A stretch of 64,000 bases of DNA from Caprella mutica (GCA_947561585.1 CANNZV010000517.1:124001-188000), one strand, 5' to 3'. Positions 13,598 through 24,787 are shown, numbered from the stretch's first letter. Translations and numbers: made by a program. Notes: a model not told the origin generated them from the sequence alone.

Positions 13598-13894
13598 TTT
13601 AAAGTCATAGTATCAGGTCTCTCGAATTTCTCATAAAAAAATAGATCTATTGACAATCAGTCAAAAACCGACACTAGACAAATTTAATTTTTAATTCTAC
13701 GTTACCTTAACATTCTCATAATTTAATAAAATTAACATGGGAATATGTTTAATAAGTGAATATCTTTAATCTTTATCAATAAGCTGCATTTTTAAATTCT
13801 TATTACCTATCACTATGAGATTTGAAAACAAACTATTAATCATACCGCTAGATGGCGATTTTTAATATATCTACACCCAGCTAGATGGTTTTCC

Positions 13895-14221
13895 CATAGG
13901 AAATAAATAGAAAGTATACCAAGTTCAATATTGGAACATCCGAAAATATTGTGAGTGATGTCTCTCAAAATATTTTCCATTTGTTTTTAAATAAAAAAGT
14001 GTTATTATTCAGTTAAATGTACATTTTCATTGAAATTAACTTACCTAAAATTGTATTATCATGTTTTACACTCTATTCACTTATAATATTCACTTGATAA
14101 TACCTATAATATTTGAGAGTACTCTATGCGACGTCATTTGTTGACATCGTTTCTGAAGAATGGATCAAGTTCACCGTCAATGAATTCGAAACTTAGCACA
14201 CTTCTCTATTTGTTTACTATG
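13895..14221. mobile_element. hAT-like MITE (catagtaaata ends), copy 1
   Basis: Ends cataggaaataaatagaaag and ctctatttgtttactatg. Shares gttaaatgt..cattttcat and gttcaccgtcaatgaattcg with the fuller copy at 17174. No clear target duplication. Confidence 0.7.
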
Positions 14222-14425
14222 GGCGTTCTTACGTTTTTTTACATCATTTATTTGTAATCTATATTTATATACCATATCACATTATGAAGAATCTATTCTT
14301 TCGACATCAAATGTTAAATCTTTTCCATCTTTTCAACATCGTTTCGTTTCCCCTGATCTTCATTCCTTCTGACTCCCTGCCACGGCATAATCTATTTTTT
14401 TCTGACCTCGATAGACGGGAGCGCA

Positions 14426-14600
14426 GGTAAGTATAAATCAGTGCGGCAGGTTAATTACTTCCTCTAATTAAGCCTAATTAGTTCATCATCCTTTGATAAT
14501 GAGTTATTAAATATATTCGGTAATATATTCGTACCACAGAGGGGGGAGGCCTGGATTAGTACTATTAGCATCATCAGGCTTTATAAAGTTCTGATATTAC
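14426..14600 (+). promoter_or_regulatory. Possible 5' UTR donor and promoter-like motifs upstream of the cyclophilin
   Basis: A near-perfect donor, gcgcag|gtaagt, sits at 14426/14427 in relatively GC-rich sequence and could end a non-coding first exon. A TATAAA is at 14432-14437 and a TTATAAAG at about 14580. A GGATTA (K50-homeodomain type, as bound by Otd) lies near 14552, and a TAATTAAGCCTAATTA cluster near 14468. These motifs are short and common by chance in AT-rich DNA; the assignment is inference. Confidence 0.25.
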
Positions 14601-15121
14601 ATTAAAGATTTTTAGTCTTATTTTTCAGACTGATTAAAATTTGGTAATATGGTTTTAATGATAATAATTGCTCTTTCGTAATCCATATCGAGATAAACTG
14701 AAGGACGGATAGACATAAAATGATTTAACTTCAAACGAAGTATTGCTCTAGTTTCTTTCTATTGGATATTGATCTTAAAGTACAGTCAATGACGTACAGA
14801 AGGTAGGATATTGCTAGCAATGTGTCAGTGTATGAAATGATTGTAATGGCTAAGAAGCCATTCAATGTAAGAGATATTAAGAGTCACAGATACCATCTGA
14901 AACCTTTCATCTTCAGTCCTGGTTGCACTTCGGACTCACAACCTTCATATCCAGTTCTTGCTGCTGCTGAAATCTCAAATTAATTGGTAGTTAAACGAAT
15001 TAATTTTTAATTATATTCCTGACTCCATTTTCACCAACCTGTTCGATAATTAGTAACAGTAATTAAATGTAGTAATCATATTTGTTTTGAAAATTTTCCT
15101 ACTGATAAATTTTCTGGTACA

Positions 15122-15247
15122 ATGGCGAGGGCTCTGCAGAAATTTGTTAAGTTCGTGGAGAACTTGACGGTGATCAAGATTTTCCTGATCACCATCATTG
15201 TTCCGACGGCAATGGTGATTATGAGCATCTTGATGATGGAGCATAAG
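15122..15247 (+). CDS. ninaA: Cyclophilin exon 1 (N-terminal signal/anchor)
   Basis: ATG at 15122, then 42 codons ending in HK before a GTGAGT donor (phase 0). It starts [11 protein letters not shown], followed by a long hydrophobic run rich in Ile, Leu and Val (about residues 18-38). The start is the first ATG of the open frame and gives a plausible ER-targeting segment. Confidence 0.82.
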
Positions 15248-18200
15248 GTGAGTTAACAGAATTTGGATCTAAGGCATATTCTGCACTAGCATATAAAACG
15301 TCACGTTTTCACCGCCCTGTGCGGCGAAAACTGCGCGGTGAAAACGCTGCGTTCACACTATCACATAATCACATGCCCTGTTGATTAACTTAAATGAAAG
15401 AAAATCTATATTTATTTCGATAGTCAATACTTTATCATCATTATAAAATTAAGAAAACATTTTGAATTTTTTTTTTCAATTATTTCGAATTATTTTTCAT
15501 ACTTTCCAATTGAAATATAGTTATACACTAAATAAATTGTTAATGTAATATATGAATCAATTTATACGGGGATCAAATATTAATATAAGAATTATGATTT
15601 TGTAAACTATTATTTTTTAATCGAAAAATATTGTCTATAAAAAAAATTACACGTCTTCCAAACAAAAAAAAATTGTTAATTACCGAGTAAAGTTTAAAAT
15701 TGAAAAAATAATCATTTTGAACACCTGTAAAGACAATAATATTGCAGACTAGGAAAAAAAAGGACATATATGACGAATTTTTTTGCTTTTATTCATATAC
15801 TGTAAAGGATACTTCCATTTATTACTATTGATGCATCGAATACTGGTAGTTTTGCAGAATTAACTGAATTTAAAAAGAATCAACATTTTAGGTTATAGCG
15901 TGATTTTAACAGGTTCAGCTCCACTGAAGTCAACGGTTGAAAACTGGGACCATCACAAAAAAATATTGTGGTGGAGGCATAGGATATTAAGATCGGTACT
16001 ATCTTGATCTTCTACGGCCTCCACTAGGTATAACTTTCCCCTCTTAATCTTCTATGGCCCCACCATAAATATCTCTCTGAAATGTCACCAGCATTTCACA
16101 AGGTTTAATAATAAAGGAAGAATTGTTATACCATAATTTTAATAATGACACTTGACAGAATTATCATTATCGAGTAATTTTCCTGTTTCTTAATGTATTT
16201 CGTTTAAACATCATTAAATTTTAACTAAATAAATGATATTGTTCAAGTGATTCCTAATCATTAAGTATAAACCAGTCTGTGGTCAAATGGAGGAGCAGAA
16301 CAGTTTTCTATGACCCATTGAATAATGTAATAGAAAATAGGTCTTCATGGTAGACTTCTTTATATAAATTATATTCCATTTAACAGGTTTAGACGCATGT
16401 TGTAATTTGTAATAATATGTAATTCATCACATTTAATCGTATATAAAATGAAATTCAAACATTCACTTTCCAAATCTAGGTTTTAAAAGTTAGATTTAGT
16501 GGACAAAATACTTTGCGTAATCCATTATATAGCTTCAGATATATAAGTAAGAAGTAGCTTTTCTCCATGCATGAACTTGGTAAGAGAAAATTAATTTAAT
16601 TTCCTATCGATTAAGTCATTGTTTTTGTACCTATATCTCAATTACAATATTATATCTTCTCCCATCCAGGGCACAAACTACCGAGTAACCCACGAAGTAT
16701 ATTTCGACATCAGCATTGGTGGAGAATCGCAGGGACGCGTCGTTATCGGTCTTTTCGGAGAGACAGTTCCGAAGACAGTTCAGAACTTCTACACACTGGC
16801 TACTGTCGGTATTGACGGCAAGAAGTACGAAGGCACTACTTTCCACAGAGTCATCAAAAAGTTTATGATTCAGGGTATGATTGAAGTTACGTGCTTTCAG
16901 GGCCGTACACACGTAGGGTTTTTTAAGTCTTTCCACCAGACTTTTTGCTAAGCTCCTCCTACATTTTAAAAACGATATAATTGTTATTTATTTTAGCTGG
17001 TATCCATGATACCTACTGGTATCAGGGATACCAACTGAAATAAAAAACAATTATATCGTTTTTTTCTTATATTCTCATGTACGGCCCTTCTGATCATTTG
17101 TGATTCTATCGATTTGAAGAAAATTTAGATGTTTATAGTTGTTTTTTAGGGTTTCAAAATGAACTGTAATACGCATAGTAAATAAATATAAAGTATACTA
17201 AGTACAATATTGGAACATCCGAAAATACTACACGAACGTGACATCGAATAAAACGAGTGACGGCACACAAGTAATTTCAACATGAAAATTGTGCTATTAT
17301 TCGGTTAAATGTGCATTTTCATGGAAATTAACTTATATAAAATATGTTATTATTTCTCACGTTTTACACTCTATTCACTTATAATTTTCAACTTGATAGC
17401 CTTCAAACTCTCCAATTGAATAAAAGTGACTGAAGGATCTAAGCTACATTTGCATTTATCTGATTAAATAAGAATTTCTATTGAAAATATCATTCGTCAA
17501 ATTGTGCTTAAAATAACATTTTACTTTATGCAATCAGGTTTATATGTTAGATAATGGTCATTTGAGTGCTTCATTGTAAATACAATAGGTTACTTTATTA
17601 TTATTTAAAGAATTTAAAAAAAAAAAAAAAAGGTTACTAGGTACCAACTTACATTTTACAAGTTTGCAAATAAGCCAACTTATAAGTGCCAGCCTGGTAT
17701 TAAATATATAAAAGTTATCTAGGTACTAGAAGCTAACGAAAAATATTGTTTATTGACATATTCTATCTATATTTACTTGTCGCACCTATATAATTCTCAT
17801 TTTGACAGTACTTCATCTGATTTTGTGTATCGCCAGTTGTTTACATAGTTTCTGAAGACCGGAATCAAGTTCACCGTCAATGAGTTTGCAACTTAGTATA
17901 CTTTTCTATCTATTTACTATGGTAATACGCTTTTAGAATTCATTTTTAGTAATATTTGTTTCTATATAAGGACAATATTTGAAAACTTTATTTATTATAA
18001 ATCAAACATCTTTTCTCTACACATGTTACGGCTACTAAAATTCTAACTAAAAAGAACAGTTTCCGGCTCAAATCATCGTACAGTTATTAACTATTTAATC
18101 ATTTTCTTAATTATTTAGTTATTTGAAGAAGGTCTGCTTCTTCTGGCGGGGGGCCTTTAAGAAAGTTTTTTCCCGTTACCAGGTGGAGACGTTTTCCAGA

Positions 18201-20676
18201 AGGAAGGCATGGGTCGTATTTCTATCTACGGTGAAACGTTCGCTGATGAAAATTTCGAAGTGAATCACGCGACTAACGGTTTCATCGCCATGGCAAATCA
18301 CGGTAAGATTTAAACGTTATTTCTCCGCACAATTAATACTATTTTTTTTTTTTTCACTTAGCTCAATTTATCTAAGCGAAATAGATATAGAAGCAGTTAT
18401 TTAACAAATACCTATTCTATAAAATCTAAATTGGATGGTTAATAAAAAAATTCAATGTATTTTCCTTACCTATCGGATAAACTCTTTCATTTATTAGAGC
18501 ACATGTGTACCCTTACATTAGTTAACCATAATTGTAATCTTTTTTAAGTATTTTTTTTATTGTTTAATATGCTTTCTTCACCTATATATCAGAAGAATAT
18601 AATCAAAATTCTCGTATTTACGCGCTCAAATTATTGTGGGCATAAAGTACATATAGGAGAATCTATGTCGTCCGCTTGGTGTCCGCTTTTACACGACGGG
18701 TAATAAACATGAAGAATGTAACTATGATACGCACGGGAATATATTGACTTGATATTTAAATTCCCCTGTTTTTATTCAATTTTTAAATGTATTTATCTAT
18801 AAAATAAATTAGACTATGCAGAAAATTTAATTTCAATTGAATTCATTAAAAGTAACCTAATAACGAGTAATAAATTGGTAGTGATGATGACCCGTTATTT
18901 TTAACGGGAAAGAACACTAGTAAATTAACAATTCGTATTTCTTTTCCACAGGTCCAGATACCAACGGGTGTCAGTTCTACATCACTACCGCCCCTGCCCC
19001 TTGGCTAGATGGCAAACATGTGGTCTTTGGAAAGGTATTTGTGAGAATGAAACATTGGAGAATTTTATTGAACGATATAAAAATACAAAAAAAAAATGCA
19101 CAGTACGGGATAATCTCATAGACAGACAAGCCTATGAGCATATTACGACAAAAATTTAACGAGTTCAAGCCCATATATATGTAATTGGATGTAACAAAGT
19201 GAAATAAATTGTTGGAAGGAACTTAAGTTAAAAAGATATGATTATAAAATTTGATGAAATTAATTAAACTCTTAGGCGTTGATTTCACTTTAAACTGTAC
19301 AATCTAAGAATAAGTTTTTCGATTTCAAATCCGTCATGAATTTTGGCAAAAGATTGAGCATTTAAATACAATAAATGCGAAAAAAAACTCTGATGAAATT
19401 TGTCTAATAAAACGGTTTAGAATAAATTAATGAATTCGGAGGAGGAAAGCCAAGTCACAAAACTTGAAAATTAAACTTTTGCGTTCCATCAGAATTTTAT
19501 TCAAAGATAAGAAAAAGAACCTAAATCGTTCATTATAACTTAGTGAACCACCGAAAATCTAAATAAAATATTTGGATGCTACTCCTGAACAATTGAAAAA
19601 TGTGGCTCAGACCCACTTCATAACTCAGGGACACTGATAGTTTTCTATGATGAAAATCTCGGAGAAAACTACGGTTTTTGAAGGGATAACTAAGAATAAA
19701 TTCATGCCGTATATAGTTTTCTATAATTTAAACATAGAAAATACTTCATAACTTAGGTGCATTTCATAACTCAGGTCCTTCATTACTGGAGTGCTTCATA
19801 ACGAAGAATTTCACTGTATCTATTAAAATACATTGTAAATTTCCCTATATGTGACATTAATTCCTTACGTTAATTCCTCAGGTAATACAAGGACAAGGAA
19901 TCGTTCACCAAATCGAACATCTCGACGCTGACGAAAACTACAAACCAACGAAAGTGATTAAGATCGAGAAGTCAGGATCAAGAAAAGTCAGATCTACTTA
20001 CACAATTTCTGACGATCCCTACAAGTAATACATTTACATTGATTTAAATTAATGATTCGTTGACATTCTAACCCGTACACGGTTGCTAACTTTTAACTTT
20101 GCTGATGTGCCACATCTACAGATTGCTGTCCCAAAATACGGCCACCCTCCATGTACGGGTTAACTCTTTCGATCTGACAATCAGATTTGAAAAAAAAAAT
20201 ATTGATGGTCTTTTGAATATTTTGATTCTAATAGAAATAAATAAATTTGGTATCTTGAATAGCCATCGGGACCTTAAGGGTTGAATACTTATTAAAAAAT
20301 GATTAATTGATTAGAATGCAAAAATAGTACATACATGAATAATCTAAAACTATGAAGCAAGTATTCTTGTTCAGTATTAAATTATCTTTTCACTTTAATA
20401 ATCATAGTTTTTATCCGCCCCTTTTTCGTTTCCGATAGCTTGTGGGACTGGTTGAAGACCATCAGTTTCCCTTTGAGTCTGTCCTTCGCCATCATCTTCC
20501 TCTTCAACTTCTTCCTGAAGATCATCGACAAGGGAATCATCACAGAAGACAAGATAAAGGCCATGGTGCAAGAGGAAGTGGCAAAGAAGAAGAAACTGGA
20601 GGAGGAGAAGGAACTCATAAGTGGAGTAGACAAGGATGAGGAAAATGTTAGGAGGAGGTTGAAAAACACGGAGTGA
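15122..20676 (+). CDS. ninaA: ninaA-type membrane-anchored cyclophilin (peptidyl-prolyl cis-trans isomerase), six exons
   Basis: Join 15122-15247, 16670-16874, 18183-18302, 18952-19034, 19882-20024, 20439-20676; all introns are GT-AG and phases match, giving 304 aa. Residues 1-42 hold a hydrophobic signal or signal-anchor segment (about 18-38). Residues 43-225 are a complete cyclophilin domain. Residues 226-304 form a transmembrane helix (about 234-252) followed by a charged, coiled-coil-like tail. Active-site residues equivalent to human CypA R55, F60, M61, Q63, A101, W121, L122 and H126 are R102, F107, M108, Q110, A148, W168, L169 and H173; F113 is Tyr160. As I recall it, Drosophila ninaA has the same GCQFY motif and a similar DDFN-xxxWIK entry to its C-terminal anchor, matching DDPYN-LWDWLK here. 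ninaA is an ER chaperone for rhodopsin in photoreceptors; that role here is inferred. The tail is longer than fly ninaA (237 aa). Alternative: a general secretory cyclophilin with a novel anchor. Confidence 0.88.
15279..15362. mobile_element. Short deleted relative of the acgcggcggt MITE, cyclophilin intron 1
   Basis: Contains cgtcacgttttcaccgccct and the complement cgcggtgaaaacgctgcg; inner arms lost. Confidence 0.55.
16670..16874 (+). CDS. ninaA: Cyclophilin exon 2
   Basis: Acceptor cccatccag, donor G|GTATGA, phase 0 to 1. It encodes the first half of the fold, including [17 protein letters not shown] and the catalytic [11 protein letters not shown] motif. A palindromic MITE begins only 25 bp past the donor. 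Confidence 0.92.
16900..17087. mobile_element. Family B palindromic MITE, copy 1, cyclophilin intron 2
   Basis: Tips agggccgtacacacgtaggg and catgtacggccct. The inside shares the cgatataattgttattta module and ggtatccatgatacctactg core with family A, but the outer arms are unrelated. Starts 25 bp after the exon 2 donor. Confidence 0.85.
17174..17921. mobile_element. hAT-like element (catagtaaata ends) with 8-bp duplication, cyclophilin intron 2
   Basis: Inverted ends catagtaaataaatataaag and ttttctatctatttactatg, flanked by gtaatacg at 17166-17173 and 17922-17929. 748 bp; no transposase frame. Confidence 0.8.
18183..18302 (+). CDS. ninaA: Cyclophilin exon 3
   Basis: Acceptor cgttaccag, donor G|GTAAGA, phase 1 to 1. 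It encodes [24 protein letters not shown] and GFIAMANHG, the standard middle segment of cyclophilins. Confidence 0.92.
18662..18920 (+). mobile_element. Helitron-like element, copy 2, cyclophilin intron 3
   Basis: Starts A|TCTATGTCGTCCGC, shares ggtgtccgcttttacacgac and aacatgaagaatgtaactat with copy 1, and ends with hairpin cccgttatttttaacggg, then CTAG|T. Confidence 0.72.
18952..19034 (+). CDS. ninaA: Cyclophilin exon 4
   Basis: Acceptor tttccacag, donor AAG|GTATTT, phase 1 to 0. It encodes [20 protein letters not shown] then GKHVVFGK, with Trp168 and His173 of the active site and Tyr160 in place of CypA Phe113. Confidence 0.92.
19600..19805. mobile_element. Inverted-repeat element (cataactcagg family), cyclophilin intron 4
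   Basis: Repeated cttcataactcaggg and tagttttctat..aacatagaaaatac inverted motifs; related copy at 58376. Confidence 0.6.
19882..20028 (+). CDS. ninaA: Cyclophilin exon 5, with alternative stop-terminated form
   Basis: Acceptor attcctcag. It encodes [18 protein letters not shown] and onward to ISDDPYK followed by TAA at 20026-20028. The GT at 20025-20026 (CAA|GTAATA) is a usable donor that removes this stop and joins the anchor exon at 20439 in frame, changing K to N. Unspliced, the product is 226 aa without the C-terminal anchor. An AATAAA at 20236-20241, in the following intron, could polyadenylate that short form. Confidence 0.88.
   Translation, partial: VIQGQGIVHQIEHLDADENYKPTKVIKIEKSGSRKVRSTYTISDDPYK
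20439..20676 (+). CDS. ninaA: Cyclophilin exon 6 (C-terminal membrane anchor and cytosolic tail)
   Basis: The acceptor has a long pyrimidine tract ending tccgatag. The first base completes an Asn codon, then [20 protein letters not shown] leads into a transmembrane helix and a tail rich in Lys and Glu ending RRLKNTE and TGA. The exon cannot start its own protein (no ATG before the helix) and joins exon 5 in frame, which is why I treat it as the terminal exon. Confidence 0.84.
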
Positions 20677-20698
20677 ACATCAAAATCTCTTACAGAAT

Positions 20699-21375
20699 AG
20701 AACTCCTCTATACTGGAGTCCTCTATAGTGGACTCCTCTATACTGGAGTCCTCTATAGTGAACTCCTCTATACTGGAGTCCTCTATAGTGGACTCCTCTA
20801 TACTGGAGTCCTCTATAGTGGACTCCTCTATACTGGAGTCCTATATAGTGGGCTCATCTATACTGGAGTCCTCTATAGTGGACTCCTCTATACTGGAGTC
20901 CTCTATAGTGGACTCCTCTATACTGGAGTCCTCTATAGTGGACTCATCTATACTGGAGTCCTCTATAGTGGACTCCTCTATACTGGAGTCCTCTATAGTG
21001 GACTCCTCTATACTGGAGTCCTCTATAGTGGACTCCTCTATACTGGAGTCCTCTATAGTGGACTCATCTATACTGGAGTCCTCTATAGTGGACTCCTCTA
21101 TACTGGAGTCCTCTATAGTGGACTCCTCTATACTGGAGTCCTCTATAGTGGACTCCTCTATACTGGAGTCCTCTATAGTGGACTCCTCTATAGTGGACTC
21201 CTCTATAGTGGAGTCCTATATAGTGGAGTCCTCTATAGAGGAGTCCTCTATAGTGGAGTCCTCTATAGTGGAGTCCTCTATAGTGGAGTCCTCTATAGTG
21301 GAGTCCTCTATAGTGGAGTCCTCTATAGTGGAGTCCTATATAGTGGAGTCCTCTATAGTGGACTCATCTATAGTT
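20699..21375. repeat. Minisatellite of alternating 15-mers immediately after the cyclophilin stop
   Basis: To about 21183 two 15-mers alternate strictly (ctatactggagtcct and ctatagtggactcct; 30-bp period). Beyond that the array becomes a simple 15-bp repeat (ctatagtggagtcct). It starts 22 nt after the TGA, so it probably lies in the 3' UTR of the membrane form. Open frames through it are artefacts. Confidence 0.96.
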
Positions 21376-21565
21376 CCAGAGTAACAGAACTACTTCGTAT
21401 AGTGGACTAATTTCCTTAAGTCTCCCATAAAGAGGCCATTAGTTATAGAAAACTGATGCTAATCATGGCAGACTAAAGGAAATTTGTACACTATACGGGG
21501 CAATCTCTAACTCAGGATTCTACATTCACTATAGAGGTTTCCACTGTAGAGTTCTACTGTAGTAC

Positions 21566-21748
21566 GGGTTGTGATAATATGCTTTTAAAATCAATTTTAA
21601 TCACAGATCCTGAAAATAATATAGACGGAGAGAATTAAAGAGGAGTATTGAATTGTGCTACACCAGCGGTATATAGTATTCGATACCATTTCATTCCGTA
21701 TGTGATATTCTTAAGATCTATGATTTTAAAAGCATATTGTCTCAACCC
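21566..21748. mobile_element. Family C MITE, copy 2
   Basis: Ends gggttgtgataatatgcttt and gcatattgtctcaaccc; same interior as copy 1 in inverse orientation. Confidence 0.88.
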
Positions 21749-22051
21749 TAGGCATAAGTATAGATTTAGTTTAATATAGTATACTGTAGTTAAAATTGAT
21801 ATAAATAAGTTGAATCTTCAATTGACTGGTAACTTATAAATAATCTAAAAATAGATACGTAAGATATAGTGCATTTTAATATGTAAATTATGGAAATCTT
21901 ACCAATTCGTGTCAATTAGTAAAGCATGTCAAAGGCCTAATTTGAATTAATTCAAATAAATAAAAATCAAATTTATAAACCATCTGTTTTGGTCTTTTGT
22001 TTTGTTAATAATAAATCTTGTATTTCGATTTACTGTATTTTTATATCATTG

Positions 22052-22446
22052 TTACTTTCGCAGAATGCGGGAAGGTCATATTTGCATCGGACTTTATTTA
22101 TTTATTTATCATCTTGTTATTCGTTTAACTGAAAAAGTAGTCAACCAAATTGCCTGAAATTTGGTGAAACGATTGGTCCATGTCAAGTGACCTGCTGCTA
22201 GAATTTTGGGAGCGACCCGGTCAAAGGTCAAGGTCATGGTCATTTATAACTCAAAAAGTATTGAACCAAATGGCCTGAAATTTGATGGGACGATTGGTCA
22301 TTATCCAGAAATCAGCTTATTAGATTTTGGGAACGAACGGGTCAAAGACTATGGTCAAGGTCATTTATAACTCAAGGATTTTTAGACGGTCAAGGTCATT
22401 TATTAGCGGCGGCGAGGGTATGCGCTCTAGCGAGTGCCCGTTCTAG
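22052..22446 (+). repeat. Family D dispersed repeat, copy 2
   Basis: Starts actttcgcagaatgc and ends gcggcgagggtatgcgctct. Contains ggtcaaaggtcaaggtcatg. Confidence 0.85.
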
Positions 22447-22904
22447 TTCTATTACACTTCATATGAGTATATTAAGTTCGAGCTATTATCTGAAATATTA
22501 TAAAAAAGGTTTTGTTATATTTTAAATTATTCTAGTGATGCAAATTCTAATTAATTTCAAAGAGTTTAGGTCACTCTGACCTCATGTACGGGTCAAATTG
22601 ACTTGATAAAAAGAAATGAAAAAGTATAGACTAAATTGACCAGCTATGATAGCCAAATTATTGCCATCGGCGATTTTTTCAACGTAGATTAAAATTCTGC
22701 GCATATTTTTCGCTTAACAGAAATTAAAAATATTTTCACTCAAAGGGAAATTTATTGTAGAATATTAATAGTAATTTATATATGATAATTATTACAATCA
22801 GTTATGAATTGTATAAAGAAAAAATCTACGGTCTCCATACTTCACATTCTGTACTCTGATTTCCACAAGTGATCGACAAAATTAATATTGGCTACATTCA
22901 AGTA

Positions 22905-23092
22905 GGGTAAGTTCTAAGTTATCGGACGGTCCAACTGTATCGATCATGTACATAAAAATAATAATAATTTACATTTGATTTTAATTGGTATCCAAGATAC
23001 CTGCAGGTATCATGGATACCAATTAAACTAAAAATTAAATAATTTTTTTAACATGATCGAGGATATCGAATGGTCTGGTAACTTGAAACTTA
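22905..23092. mobile_element. Family A-related MITE, copy 5, with the perfect core
   Basis: Diverged outer arms (gggtaagttctaagttatcg) around a core at about 22985-23020 of type ggtatccaagatacctgcag then gtatcatggatacc, one mismatch from a perfect palindrome. Confidence 0.8.
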
Positions 23093-23138
23093 TTATTATT
23101 ATTTACAGTGGACACGAATATAAAATAGCCCCGTTTGC

Positions 23139-23168
23139 CTGTCTGTCTGTCTGTCTGTCTGTCTGTGA
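23139..23168. repeat. (TCTG)n microsatellite
   Basis: About seven tandem ctgt units inside a dispersed repeat that shares motifs (grouped cgcc.., gggtcacact) with 52527-52735. Confidence 0.93.
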
Positions 23169-23510
23169 GTCACACTTTTATTATGAAACGCCAATTAAAA
23201 TGAAGAACTAATAATTTGTGGCAATGACTACGGGTCACACTGACATTAATAAAAAAAATCAGTTTCGACTTTTAAGAGTAAAAATTAAATATTTAAATCA
23301 GTATATATGTTTTGATAATATGTACTATCATTTAAATACAAAACACAGTATAATAATTAAATTATCAAGAAACAGTATATTTCAATAATGGTAATAGAAA
23401 TTTAGAACTGTATGGAGAAAAAAGTCCATTAGGATGGATAACAATAATCATTATCTGGCTCTCTGATCGACAAAATGTTAACCCTTTCAAATAATGCATA
23501 TTGCAGGATA

Positions 23511-23750
23511 ATTACCTTTGCAAAATTGCTGAAAATTATGTTTTGATCGGCATTATTCATTTGAAATCTTGTTATTCCAAAAGATATTAAATAGAATTAG
23601 CTGATATTTGGTGGGAAGATTGGTCATTATCCAGGAATCATCTCTTTAGATTTTGGAAGTGATGGGGCTAAAGGTCGAAGGTCAAGGTCATTTATAACTA
23701 AAAAAGTATTCAACAAGATTTCCTGATATTTAGTGGGAAGATTGGTTTAT
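23511..23750 (+). repeat. Family D dispersed repeat, copy 3, 3'-truncated
   Basis: Starts attacctttgcaaaattgct and contains aaggtcgaaggtcaaggtca; the terminal gcggcg..gctct part is missing. Confidence 0.75.
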
Positions 23751-24446
23751 AATTATAATATAAAACTTACGGTTTATAATTAGTACATTTATGAGTAAAA
23801 AATAAAATTTTGTTAAGTCAGTATATATTTAAATTGATAATACGTACTTATTTAGAAATGTAGTCCTAAACCCATTATAATTGAATTAAAAAGAAATGGA
23901 CAACTTGTAGGTACTGTACTGATCATCATAATTAATTAATTATTAATAATAGTTATTATTTGACACGTTAATTATCGCACTTACAAAAAATTTCCATTAC
24001 AAAAAATAGCAGTAAATATCAATTTGTTTATATATTAATACTTTTAATTGTTCAATTGTAAATAACTATTATTAACAACTCCATAGAAATACAGTAGTTT
24101 ACCATTTAAGTAACAATTTTCTTTCTTAACAATTCCTCTTATAGAAAATAAATCTTTTGGGGAGACTTATTTATTCCATTATTTTACTAATATTGAATTT
24201 CTTCGATATAAATTTGCTTTATAATCGAAATTTTTCAAAAATATTACATGCATATTAAATAAAAGGCTGTATAGTACAAAAAATTGATTGTATTTATTTT
24301 ATTATTTTTTAAATTGAAATTTTTAAATTTATGATTAAAATGGTACCTATGGTAGTAATACAAATACGAATTTTGTTCACATAAGACATTTAATAAACAA
24401 ATTACTTCAAAATTACAAATTCTAACCAAACCAGCTACCAGACATA

Positions 24447-24642
24447 GGGTAACTTCCCAGTTATTGGACGGTTCCACATTTTAGACTATGTATGAAGTAT
24501 ATTAATATTAATTATTAAAATTACTTATATTTTAATTCATGGGAATCATGGATATCAATTAACTAAACTAAATGATAATTACTGTAAACTTTTCCTTATG
24601 TGTCTAATAATGTGCAACTGTCCGATAACTTAGAACTTCCCC
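24447..24642. mobile_element. Family A-related MITE, copy 6
   Basis: TA-flanked tips gggtaacttcccagttattg and gataacttagaacttcccc. A degraded half core (catgggaatcatggatatca) remains. Lies just upstream of the tRNA-Glu gene. Confidence 0.8.
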
Positions 24643-24683
24643 TACTCAGATAGTGCTATCTTCACTTCATTGTCGTTATTATC

Positions 24684-24755
24684 TCCCATGTGGTCTAGTG
24701 GCTAGGATACCTGGCTTTCACCCAGGAGGCCCGGGTTCGATTCCCGGCATGGGAA
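24684..24755 (+). tRNA. tRNA-Glu(TTC): tRNA-Glu (anticodon UUC)
   Basis: 72 nt with a 7-bp acceptor stem (TCCCATG with CATGGGA), D-arm TGGTCTAGTGGCTAGGA (A box), anticodon stem CCTGG/CCAGG around loop CTTTCAC (anticodon TTC), and T-arm GGTTCGATTCC (B box). The discriminator is A. A TTTTT Pol III terminator lies at 24760-24764. The sequence matches the typical animal tRNA-Glu almost base for base, and the presence of a terminator argues for a real gene rather than a SINE head. A palindromic MITE ends 42 bp upstream and a 23-bp minisatellite begins about 30 bp downstream. Confidence 0.96.
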
Positions 24756-24787
24756 GAAATTTTTCAAAATTTTATTGTACTTTTATC

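Noticed and set aside
16631..16936. 101-codon minus-strand frame over cyclophilin exon 2
   Set aside because: Shadow of the real exon on the other strand.
20673..21410. Open frames of 245 and 218 codons after the cyclophilin
   Set aside because: Translation of the 15/30-bp array in the probable 3' UTR.
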